From the NCBI GenBank assembly GCA_011523845.1, contig WTFV01000234.1, positions 1-39,676 on the forward strand: a stretch of DNA of 39,676 nt, in the 5' to 3' direction. The first letter of the stretch is position 1; each line of letters starts with the position of its first letter. The stretch comes from Acidobacteriota bacterium. Lineage in GTDB: Bacteria; Acidobacteriota; Vicinamibacteria; Vicinamibacterales; UBA8438. A program made the position numbers and the translations under genes. This document shows positions 33,696 to 39,676 of this stretch, piece after piece. The notes under the pieces were generated by a model. That model was given only the letters and a program-made list of their open reading frames with translations, had not been told where the DNA came from and ran no database searches.

Positions 33696-35873
33696 TCAAC
33701 GCTCCGGATCGGCCGGCAGCGCCAGGGCGATCAGCTCCGGCACGCGCCCGCCGCCGACGGTCAGCGCGATGTACTGCCGCCCGCCCGACATATAGGTCAT
33801 CGGCGTGCCGATGGCGCCGCCCGGCAAGTCGACGGACGCAATCTCCTCGCCCGTCAGCTTGTCGAAGGCGACCAGACGCGGCCCGTCGTCGGTGCCGCCC
33901 GCGGTCAGGGCATGAATCAGCAGCGTCTTCGTCAGCACCGGACCGATGCGTCCGCTGTCGCCGCCCAGCGGGGGCAGGTCGAGGTCGCGCAGCATGGGGA
34001 GGTTGCGGATCCGGTCGCCGTCGCCCAGCGGCCGCATCCACACGTGCTCTCCGGTGTTCATGTCGATGGCCGTCATCCGCGAGTAGGGCGGCTTGAACAG
34101 CGGCAGCCCCTGCGGGAGCTGCGGGCGGTGGGCCTGCGCGCCGCGCGCCTCGAGCAGCGCCAGGGAGGCGTCCTCGCCCGGCTCGGGCGTGCGGAAGTGC
34201 TTGACCGTGTAGCGGTTGCCCGACGGCACGTACAGCATGCCGGTCTCGGGATCGACGGCGGCGCCGCCCCAGCTTCCGGCGCTGAACCCGGGCCGTACGA
34301 TGGTGCCGCGCAGGCTGTGCGGCGTGTACAGGGGGCCGATGCGGTACGGCGCGACCGCCTCGATCGCCATCCGCCGTATTTCGGGCGTGAAATCGACGAG
34401 ATCGTCGATGGCCACGCCCTGGTAGTCGAACGGCAGCGGCCAGGTCGGAAACGGCTGGGTCGGCCACGGCACTTCGCCCTCGATGTCCGTGTCGGTCGGC
34501 ACCGGGCGCTCCTCGATGGGCCAGACCGGCTCGCCGGTCACCCGGTCGAAGACGAACGTGAAGCCCTGCTTGGTGATCTGCGCCACCGCCTTGATCGGCC
34601 GGCCGTCGACCGTGATGTCGATCAGGTTCGGGGCGGCGGGCAGGTCGTAGTCCCACAGCCCGTGATGGACGACCTGGAAGTGCCAGACCCGCTCGCCGGT
34701 TTCCAGATCGAGGGCCACGAGGCTCTCGGCGAACAGGTTCACGCCCGGGCGGTGACCGCCGTAGTAGTCCGGCGCGGCGGTGTTCAGCGGCAGGTAGATG
34801 GTGCCGAGCTCGGGGTCGATGCTCATCATCGTCCAGACGCCGACCTTGCCGGTCTCGCGCCAGGAGTCGCCGCCCCAGGTCTCGTTGCCGAACTCGTCGC
34901 CCTGCGGGATGGTGTGGAACGTCCAGCGGGTGCGGCCGGTCCGCACGTCGAAGCCGCGCATCCAGCCGGGCGGCATCTCCCTGCGGATGTTGTAGCTGGA
35001 GATGGACATCGGCGTGACGACCGTGTCGCCGAACACGATGGGCGGGGACTGGACGGAGTAGAGCAGCGCGTTCAGCCAGTCGCGCTCGCCGCGCGTGGCG
35101 CGCGGGATGTCCGCCATCAGATCGAGCCGCCCGCCGTCTCCGAAGTCGGCGCACGGCCGGCCGGTCCTGGCGTCGACGCAGACGAGATAACCGTTGCCCG
35201 TGCCGAAGAAGATCCGCTCGTCCGTCCGGTCCGGCCCGTTCGACCAGTAGGCCACCCCACGCTGGTTCCAGCGGGCGGACATCGTGGTGGTGCCTTCCTC
35301 GTAGCTCTTCGGGTTGAAGGCCCACAGCGTCTCGCCCGTCCGCGCGTCGATGGCGGCGGCCGCCGACGTCGGCATGTTGATGAAGAGCCGGTCGCCGACC
35401 ATCAGCGGCGTGGCCTTGAAGTTCGTGATGGTGGGGGGCTGTCCGTCGCGCCACCGCTCCGGGTCGCGGCGGTTGAGCTCCGCGAAGATCAGCCGCGAGT
35501 CGGCGCGCCACTCCGATCCGTCCGGCATGGTCAGGCTCAGCACGGCGTCGGCCGACCGCCAGCGCCACGCGATCTCGAGGTCGCCGAAGTTGTCGCGGTC
35601 GATCTGATCCAGGGGCGAGTACTTGGTGCTGCCCAGGTCGCCCCCGTAGGTCGGCCACTCGCCGTTGGCGGGCGCGCCGTACTGCGCCGCCGCGGGAACG
35701 GCCGCGGCCAGCGCGACCACCAGGCAGAGGGCCAGCGCCGCCAGACCCGTCGCCAGGGCTCCGTGTGCCTCCACCGCCCCAGGAGCTAGCGCCGCAGAAC
35801 TCACTCCGTTCCGTTCTGCGGCGCAGACTCCTGGCCGACCGACGCCGCGCGCGGGCTTGGACGTTCGCTGCAT
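33696..35873 (-). CDS. Secreted PQQ-dependent (quinoprotein) dehydrogenase
   Basis: 725 residues from ATG 35873, chosen because GGAGG lies 4-5 nt upstream; a GTG at 35774 is an alternative. Signal peptide core LATGLAALALCLVVALAAAV ends PAAAQ. An eight-bladed quinoprotein propeller resembling glucose/alcohol dehydrogenases without a cytochrome c domain: EWPTYGGDLGSTKYSPLDQI, GETLWAFNPKSYEEG, VRTGRTRWTFHTIPQGDEFG, ETWGGDSW, VHHGLWDYDLPAAPNLID, QGVAIDDLVDFTPEI, GGAAVDPETGMLYVPSGNRY and GGAIGTPMTYMSGGRQYIAL. These enzymes oxidise sugars or alcohols in the periplasm with PQQ and pass electrons to the respiratory chain. An R2 palindrome encodes residues 14-32, before the signal core. R1-C lies 150 bp upstream. 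Confidence 0.88.
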   Translation of the reverse strand: MQRTSKPARGVGRPGVCAAERNGVSSAALAPGAVEAHGALATGLAALALCLVVALAAAVPAAAQYGAPANGEWPTYGGDLGSTKYSPLDQIDRDNFGDLEIAWRWRSADAVLSLTMPDGSEWRADSRLIFAELNRRDPERWRDGQPPTITNFKATPLMVGDRLFINMPTSAAAAIDARTGETLWAFNPKSYEEGTTTMSARWNQRGVAYWSNGPDRTDERIFFGTGNGYLVCVDARTGRPCADFGDGGRLDLMADIPRATRGERDWLNALLYSVQSPPIVFGDTVVTPMSISSYNIRREMPPGWMRGFDVRTGRTRWTFHTIPQGDEFGNETWGGDSWRETGKVGVWTMMSIDPELGTIYLPLNTAAPDYYGGHRPGVNLFAESLVALDLETGERVWHFQVVHHGLWDYDLPAAPNLIDITVDGRPIKAVAQITKQGFTFVFDRVTGEPVWPIEERPVPTDTDIEGEVPWPTQPFPTWPLPFDYQGVAIDDLVDFTPEIRRMAIEAVAPYRIGPLYTPHSLRGTIVRPGFSAGSWGGAAVDPETGMLYVPSGNRYTVKHFRTPEPGEDASLALLEARGAQAHRPQLPQGLPLFKPPYSRMTAIDMNTGEHVWMRPLGDGDRIRNLPMLRDLDLPPLGGDSGRIGPVLTKTLLIHALTAGGTDDGPRLVAFDKLTGEEIASVDLPGGAIGTPMTYMSGGRQYIALTVGGGRVPELIALALPADPER
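35779..35834 (+). repeat. R2 palindrome inside the PQQ dehydrogenase 5' coding region
   Basis: Left arm CCAGGAGCTAGCGCCGCAGA and right arm TCTGCGGCGCAGACTCCTGG pair at all but three positions around a 14-16-nt loop. This is the most complete R2 copy. Confidence 0.9.
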
Positions 35874-36023
35874 GGCTCCTCCGGCCAAGCGCGCTTCGTG
35901 GCGCGTGCAGCGCCGGTCGCGCCCGGCTGTCAGCCAGAAAGCCTGCGCCGTGACACGGTGCAGACCCTGGCGAGGGTTCGGTTGCGCGGCAAGCGGCGCC
36001 GCAGGCAACGTTGTCGGGCTGGC

Positions 36024-36178
36024 AGCCCGTAGAAAAGCTCCGCTGCATTCGAGCGGCGATGCATCCCGCGTGGACTGCGTTGCTCCTCGGTCGCATGTGC
36101 CCAATATGCTCCCTCGTCGCGCCTTGCCACGCGGGCGCCTCGCCGCTCTCGGTGCCACGCGGGGTTTCACCACGGGCT
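36024..36178 (-). repeat. R1-C: most complete ~155-bp R1 palindrome
   Basis: Nested pairing: termini AGCCCGTAG (36024-36032) with CCACGGGCT (36170-36178); GAGCGGCG (36051-36058) with CGCCGCTC (36141-36148); CCCGCGTGG (36065-36073) with CCACGCGGG (36127-36135); apical part 53 nt. It points toward the PQQ dehydrogenase gene. Within 35874-36442 nothing else is supported except the ribosome-binding site GAGGAGG at 36427 for Uma2 no. 4. Confidence 0.85.
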
Positions 36179-36442
36179 GCTAGGATAGCAGCGACGGTCG
36201 CCGCGGCGGGCCGGAGCCGGCTGCGGGCGTCGACGGCTTCCGCGGTCCATGTGCTTACGCGCCGCGGTTACCGGAGCGCGTCGATGCCGTCGAGCACGCC
36301 GGCCGGGCGCGCCCGGCGCAACGGCGTGATGCCGTACGATCCGATCCGGACGCAGCCCGGGCGGTCGACGGTTCCGTTGCTTGCGCAGTCTTCCGGTCCG
36401 CGCGCGGCGCCTCGCCGCCACGGGTGAGGAGGCATCAGGACC

Positions 36443-37024
36443 GTGGCAACAACGGCGGCACGACGCGGTGAATCCGCCACACCCATGCGGGCGACCTACC
36501 AGGACGTGCTCGACGCGCCGGCGCATCGAGTGGCCGAGATCGTCGGCGGGACGCTCCATACCAATCCGCGACCGGCATTGCCGCATGCGCTGGCGAGCTC
36601 GTCTCTGGGCGTGGAGCTCGGGGGGGCCTTCGGCAGGGGGCGCGGCGGTCCGGGCGGTTGGTGGATCATCTTCGAGCCGGAGCTGCACTTCGCGGAAGAG
36701 ATCCTCGTGCCCGATCTGGCGGGCTGGCGTCTCGAGCGGATGCCGGCGCTGCCCGATTCGGCGTTCGTCACCCTTGCGCCCGACTGGGTGTGCGAAGTGC
36801 TCTCGGCCTCGACGCGCAAGCTCGACCTGTGCGGCAAGCGTCCCATCTACGCGCGGGAGGGGGTCGGACACCTGTGGCTCGTCGACCCGGTGGACCGGGC
36901 GCTCGAGGCGTTCGAGTTGCGCGACGGCGAGTGGGTGTTGATCGCAAGCGCCAAGGACGACGACCCGATTTCCGTTCGCCCCTTCGAGGCCATCACCTTC
37001 AATCTGGGCGGGCTGTGGCCCTGA
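36443..37024 (+). CDS. Uma2-family PD-(D/E)xK nuclease no. 4
   Basis: 193 residues from GTG 36443 (MATTAARRGESATPMRATYQ), with GGAGG 10 nt upstream; ATG 36485 is the alternative. A third Uma2 subgroup: YQDVLDAPAHRVAEIVGGTL, HTNPRPALPHALASSSLGVE, GGPGGWWIIFEPELHFAEEI, LVPDLAGWRLERMPALPDSA, WVCEVLSASTRKLDLCGKRP, YAREGVGHLWLVDPVDRALE. Putative active site: Asp of VPDLAGW, Glu of WVCEVLS, Lys of GKRPIYA. The first residues (MAT.AA) resemble those of no. 2 and no. 3. It is convergent with the propeller gene at 37155 (130-bp gap without a clear terminator). Function unknown beyond the nuclease fold. Confidence 0.87.
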   Translation: MATTAARRGESATPMRATYQDVLDAPAHRVAEIVGGTLHTNPRPALPHALASSSLGVELGGAFGRGRGGPGGWWIIFEPELHFAEEILVPDLAGWRLERMPALPDSAFVTLAPDWVCEVLSASTRKLDLCGKRPIYAREGVGHLWLVDPVDRALEAFELRDGEWVLIASAKDDDPISVRPFEAITFNLGGLWP

Positions 37025-37154
37025 CCCGTCCGGTAACGGTCTCCCTCGGACGGCCGCCGGCGCTCCGGGACGAGGTCGAGAATCGGCGCCGTGAAGCCCG
37101 GCCCACCACGAAGCCCACCGCCGGCGCCAGGAACGACCTGCAGCGCCCCGCCGG

Positions 37155-38579
37155 CTACTCGTAGTCCTCGGCGTCGAGGGACAGCCGCACGACCTCGGCG
37201 TCGTTGCGCGCCACGACGTGGCGGTTCGCGAACGCGGGGTGGGCCCACAGCACGGCGCGGTCGTCCCAGCGCCCGGAGGCGCCGCCCTGGGTGCGGGTGG
37301 TCGGCGTCAGCAGGAGCGTCCGGTCGACCTCCTCGTACCCGTCCGGCGTGAAGCGCGCGATGACCAGCTCGCCCGTCTCGTGGACCATGAACCACCGGTC
37401 GCCGTTGGCCACGAGGTAGGAGTTCGTCCACCGGTTGTCCGGCGTCAGCCCTTCGGTCGACCAGAGCCGGGCGCCGTCTCGCAGGTCGACGCCGCGGAAC
37501 TCGCCGTAGCTGTTGAGGCCGTATACCGCATCGCCCGTGACCGCCGCCGTCGATATCAGCGAGCGTTGCGGCGGACGGTCGGTCCGGTTGAGGTTCGTGC
37601 CCTCCCATGCCAGGCGCGCCGCCGGGCGGTCTGGATTCAGCGCCAGCACCAGACCGCCGTTCTCCACGTGCGTCACCAGGAGGTACGGGCCGCTGCGGAC
37701 CGGCGTCCCGATCGTGAACCCGCTCGGCACCGCGAAGTCGTGCCGCCACCAGATGTCGCCGGTCGCCGGATCGAGCGACGTCACGCCCGCGGGGTACCAC
37801 GCGATCAACTGCCGGACGCCGCCGGCGTCGATCACGATCGGCGACGAGTAGCCGGCTTCCGAGTTCGTCTCTATCGCGCGCCACGCCTCGGCGCCGGTCG
37901 CCTTGTCCCACGCCACCACCATCGCGTCCGGCTCGCCGCCGAGCAGCGCGATCAGTTGCTCGCCCTCGACCAGCGGCGACTGCGAGACGCCGAAGACGGG
38001 CACCGTCACGCCGTAGTCGGCGACGGTGTCCACCCGCCAGACGAGGTCGCCGGTCGCGGTCTCGAAGCACGACAGCGTCCCGGCCGCGCCCATGATGTAG
38101 ACCCGGTCGCCGTCGACGAGCGGCGTCGCGCGGGGTCCGATCGCGAACTTGTAGTGGATGTTGCGGTAGGCCGCGGGCCACTCCCGGGTCCAGAGCACGG
38201 CGCCGGTCTCCTCGTCGAGGGCCACGAGCCGCTCGTGGCCGTCCATGGTGCGGCTGCCCGGGGTCTCCTGGTAGTCGAGGACGAAGACGCGGCCGTCCGC
38301 CACGGCCGGTCCCGCGAAGCCGCCCCGCACCGGCGTCCGCCACTTCACGATCAGCCCGTCGTCGGCGAAGCGCTCGACGATGCCGGTGTCGCGCCAGACG
38401 CCGTCGCGGTTGGCGCCCCGCCACTGCGGCCAGTCCTCGGCGTGGATGCCGGCCGCCGTCAGGCAGACGACGGCGCAGACGACCGCCACGGCGGCTCGGC
38501 GCCCGCAACCCCGGTCGATGCGTGCGCGCGGGTTCTTCGGAACGACGAGCCGCTTCATCCGATCAATCGCTCTGGCCAT
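37155..38579 (-). CDS. Secreted PQQ-like (BamB/YncE-type) beta-propeller
   Basis: 474 residues from ATG 38579 (MARAIDRMKRLVVPKNPRAR); M8 at 38558 is an alternative. The basic N terminus is followed by the signal core AAVAVVCAVVCLTAAGIHA. The mature start EDWPQWRGANRDGVWRDTGI is typical of Planctomycete/Acidobacteria PQQ_2-type propellers. Blades recur as LVALDEETGAVLWTREWP, LSCFETATGDLVWRVDTV, VVAWDKATGAEAWRAIETN, VTSLDPATGDIWWRHDFAVP, YGEFRGVDLRDGARLWSTEG. It lacks the conserved PQQ-ligand and cofactor features of true dehydrogenases, so a structural or binding role is more likely. No Shine-Dalgarno; TACCAT lies 6 nt before ATG 38579. Confidence 0.82.
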   Translation of the reverse strand: MARAIDRMKRLVVPKNPRARIDRGCGRRAAVAVVCAVVCLTAAGIHAEDWPQWRGANRDGVWRDTGIVERFADDGLIVKWRTPVRGGFAGPAVADGRVFVLDYQETPGSRTMDGHERLVALDEETGAVLWTREWPAAYRNIHYKFAIGPRATPLVDGDRVYIMGAAGTLSCFETATGDLVWRVDTVADYGVTVPVFGVSQSPLVEGEQLIALLGGEPDAMVVAWDKATGAEAWRAIETNSEAGYSSPIVIDAGGVRQLIAWYPAGVTSLDPATGDIWWRHDFAVPSGFTIGTPVRSGPYLLVTHVENGGLVLALNPDRPAARLAWEGTNLNRTDRPPQRSLISTAAVTGDAVYGLNSYGEFRGVDLRDGARLWSTEGLTPDNRWTNSYLVANGDRWFMVHETGELVIARFTPDGYEEVDRTLLLTPTTRTQGGASGRWDDRAVLWAHPAFANRHVVARNDAEVVRLSLDAEDYE

Positions 38580-38585
38580 CGCGCG

Positions 38586-38591
38586 ATGGTA
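38586..38591 (-). promoter_or_regulatory. -10 TACCAT, leaderless start of propeller gene
   Basis: On the minus strand TACCAT, 6 nt (CGCGCG), then ATG 38579; no ribosome-binding site. Confidence 0.5.
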
Positions 38592-38638
38592 CGGGTGATG
38601 GAATCCCCGGGTCAACGGGACGCCGGCCCTGTCCACTG

Positions 38639-39250
38639 CTATCGTGCGTCGAAGGTGGCCGTGACGTCGATGGCGAGGCCCCGGAGCGATGGGGACGTCG
38701 CCTGGTCACCGCGCGAGTGGACGCCGTGCTCGACGTAGGCGCCCGCCGAGAGCGTGAGCACGGTGATCGTGTCGTGCCGGGGATCGACGATCCAGTACTC
38801 CGGGATGCCCGCCTCGGCGTAGTCGATCCGCTTGTCGACGAGGTCCCGTTCCGGACGATCCGGACTGACGACTTCCGCCACCAGGTCCGCGCCCAGCCAG
38901 AAGCGGTCCTGATAACGAGGGTCCGTCCGGTCACGGAGCACCAGGATGTCGGGCTCGCGAAACTTGCCCTCGCGTATGCGCAGTCGCAACGCCGAGAACA
39001 TGACGGCGCAGCCCCGCGGCGCCAAGTGAGCGTAGAACGCTCGATAGAGGAAAGCCAGGATGGCCTGGTGCGTCGAGGTCGGCATCGGCAGTTCCTCGAT
39101 GCAGCCATCGGTGAACTCGATCAGGCGGCGCGTGCGATCCGTGAGCCAGAGGTACTCCTCGTCGCTCCAGCGGCCCTGGCGCGGCAGCGTGTCGCTCAGG
39201 ATGGCGTCGAGCGCCTCCTGCGACGTCATGACGGTATCGGGCAACGCCAT
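38639..39250 (-). CDS. Uma2-family PD-(D/E)xK nuclease no. 5
   Basis: 203 residues from ATG 39250 (MALPDTVMTSQEALDAILSD). Same subgroup as no. 1 and no. 2: RWSDEEYLWLTDRTRRLIEF, ELPMPTSTHQAILAFLYRAF, REGKFREPDILVLRDRTDPR, WLGADLVAEVVSPDRPERDL, DKRIDYAEAGIPEYWIVDPR. Nuclease-core Asp, Glu and Lys are present. The C terminus LAIDVTATFDAR is shorter than that of no. 1 and carries no R3 hairpin. The start follows TATACT by 6 nt with no Shine-Dalgarno, like no. 2 and no. 3, but no R2 palindrome is present. The propeller gene follows 59 bp downstream on the same strand. Confidence 0.88.
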   Translation of the reverse strand: MALPDTVMTSQEALDAILSDTLPRQGRWSDEEYLWLTDRTRRLIEFTDGCIEELPMPTSTHQAILAFLYRAFYAHLAPRGCAVMFSALRLRIREGKFREPDILVLRDRTDPRYQDRFWLGADLVAEVVSPDRPERDLVDKRIDYAEAGIPEYWIVDPRHDTITVLTLSAGAYVEHGVHSRGDQATSPSLRGLAIDVTATFDAR

Positions 39251-39256
39251 GAGGCG

Positions 39257-39262
39257 AGTATA
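39257..39262 (-). promoter_or_regulatory. -10 TATACT, leaderless start of Uma2 no. 5
   Basis: On the minus strand TATACT is followed by CGCCTC (6 nt) and ATG 39250. No convincing -35. Confidence 0.6.
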
Positions 39263-39330
39263 TCCGGCCGCCGGCCGTTCCCGCGTCTCCGGGGAGCGGG
39301 ACGCGACCCTCGGGGGCGCGCTCGCGATGC

Positions 39331-39364
39331 TGCGCCGGCCGGCGCAGGGCGCACCGGCCGGTGC
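39331..39364. terminator. Two adjacent perfect palindromes centred on GGCC
   Basis: TGCGCCGGCCGGCGCA (39331-39346) and GCACCGGCCGGTGC (39351-39364) are each perfectly self-complementary and 4 bp apart, downstream of the edge gene's stop and upstream of Uma2 no. 5. Terminator or protein-binding site; no T-tract. Confidence 0.4.
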
Positions 39365-39393
39365 GGCGGCGGCACGTCGAGACCCTGCTGCGG

Positions 39394-39676
39394 CTACGGG
39401 TTCCGCTCGTGTTCCCGCGGCGCCTGCTCGATCTGCCGGACGTGGCTCTCGAGCGCGACGACCGACTCGCGCACTGCGGCGATCAGCTCGTCCAGGGCCG
39501 CGTCGGTCCGGTTGCCGTCGTTCGGAAGCTGCGCGTCGGCAGCGACGGCCGCGGCGCGCTCGGCCCGACCGGCGGCGCGGTACATCGCGGCGGAGCGGGT
39601 GCCCGGGAGCGAATCGCCGGTCACGATCAGGTGCTCGGGGGCCGTCGACAACGCCCGAGCGGCGTGGGCGAGCGCG
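39394..39676 (-). CDS. C-terminal part of an unidentified protein (cut by window edge)
   Basis: The frame is open to the window edge and ends at 39394, giving about 93 residues (ALAHAARALSTAPEHLIVTG ... EQAPREHERNP). It contains an alanine-rich helical stretch (AAMYRAAGRAERAAAVAADA) and an amphipathic C-terminal helix (ELIAAVRESVVALESHVRQI) that could form a coiled coil. A TTG inside (39651) could in principle start an 85-residue protein, but the frame upstream stays open and coding-like. No family recognised; two palindromes lie just downstream. Confidence 0.5.
   Translation of the reverse strand, partial: ALAHAARALSTAPEHLIVTGDSLPGTRSAAMYRAAGRAERAAAVAADAQLPNDGNRTDAALDELIAAVRESVVALESHVRQIEQAPREHERNP

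Noticed and set aside
3299..36178. R1 as an insertion sequence
   Set aside because: Too short for a transposase and no transposase ORF in the window; at most a non-autonomous element.
37155..38579. Second PQQ-dependent dehydrogenase
   Set aside because: Propeller repeats are present, but the dehydrogenase signatures seen in the 33696-35873 gene are missing.

Overview
The window is a high-GC bacterial chromosome segment (roughly 65-70 % GC by eye) with short gaps, both coding strands in use, and almost no recognisable operons. The protein set points to Acidobacteriota, probably Vicinamibacteria-like. It includes secreted PQQ-type beta-propellers, an NHL-type propeller, a DUF5916/CBM9-like outer-membrane protein, a secreted 'DLQGIW / GRWEGDTLVIET' protein, a secreted amidase, metal-dependent hydrolases and several Uma2 nucleases. 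That placement is inference from gene content; no rRNA or tRNA gene was seen.

Layout. 1-214: relic of an FkbM-type methyltransferase. 0.4-6.1 kb: Sel1-repeat lipoprotein, AbgT-family transporter, secreted cyclase-family hydrolase, UppS-like prenyltransferase with a damaged 3' end, small membrane protein. 6.5-8.8 kb: CadC-like wHTH membrane regulator, AAA-ATPase relic, membrane-anchored coiled-coil protein. 8.9-10.9 kb: secreted Acidobacteria-type protein and a collapsed amidohydrolase/PD40 pseudogene. 10.9-12.8 kb: lower-GC DUF262/DUF1524 restriction-like gene. 13-20 kb: beta-barrel protein, amidase, Uma2 no. 1, DUF5916 protein. 20-28.9 kb: Uma2 no. 2, serine hydrolase, Uma2 no. 3, PPK2, a beta-hydroxyacid dehydrogenase-mutY pair, and a one-polypeptide two-component system. 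28.9-39.7 kb: PQQ-dehydrogenase relic, YtcJ-like amidohydrolase, PepSY membrane protein, NHL propeller, PQQ dehydrogenase, Uma2 no. 4, BamB/PQQ-like propeller, Uma2 no. 5, and a partial gene at the edge.

Most intact genes encode envelope or secreted functions for oxidising, hydrolysing or importing organic compounds, with a few housekeeping genes (mutY, ppk2, uppS) between them. No single pathway is visible.

The most unusual content is non-coding. (1) A family of about 160-bp imperfect palindromes (R1; five full or partial copies) always lies upstream of a gene or gene relic and in the same orientation as it. (2) A shorter palindrome (R2) carries a TTGCGT-N17-TAGCCT promoter ending 6 nt before two Uma2 start codons. 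(3) A GC hairpin (R3) forms the last codons of otherwise unrelated genes. (4) Two-copy direct repeats 70-73 bp apart (once 81 bp) recur at gene edges (R4). (5) Two secreted-protein genes share about 100 bp of promoter, leader and first codons (R5). At least five gene relics suggest ongoing gene decay driven or marked by these repeats. All alignments, pairings and residue positions were made by eye.
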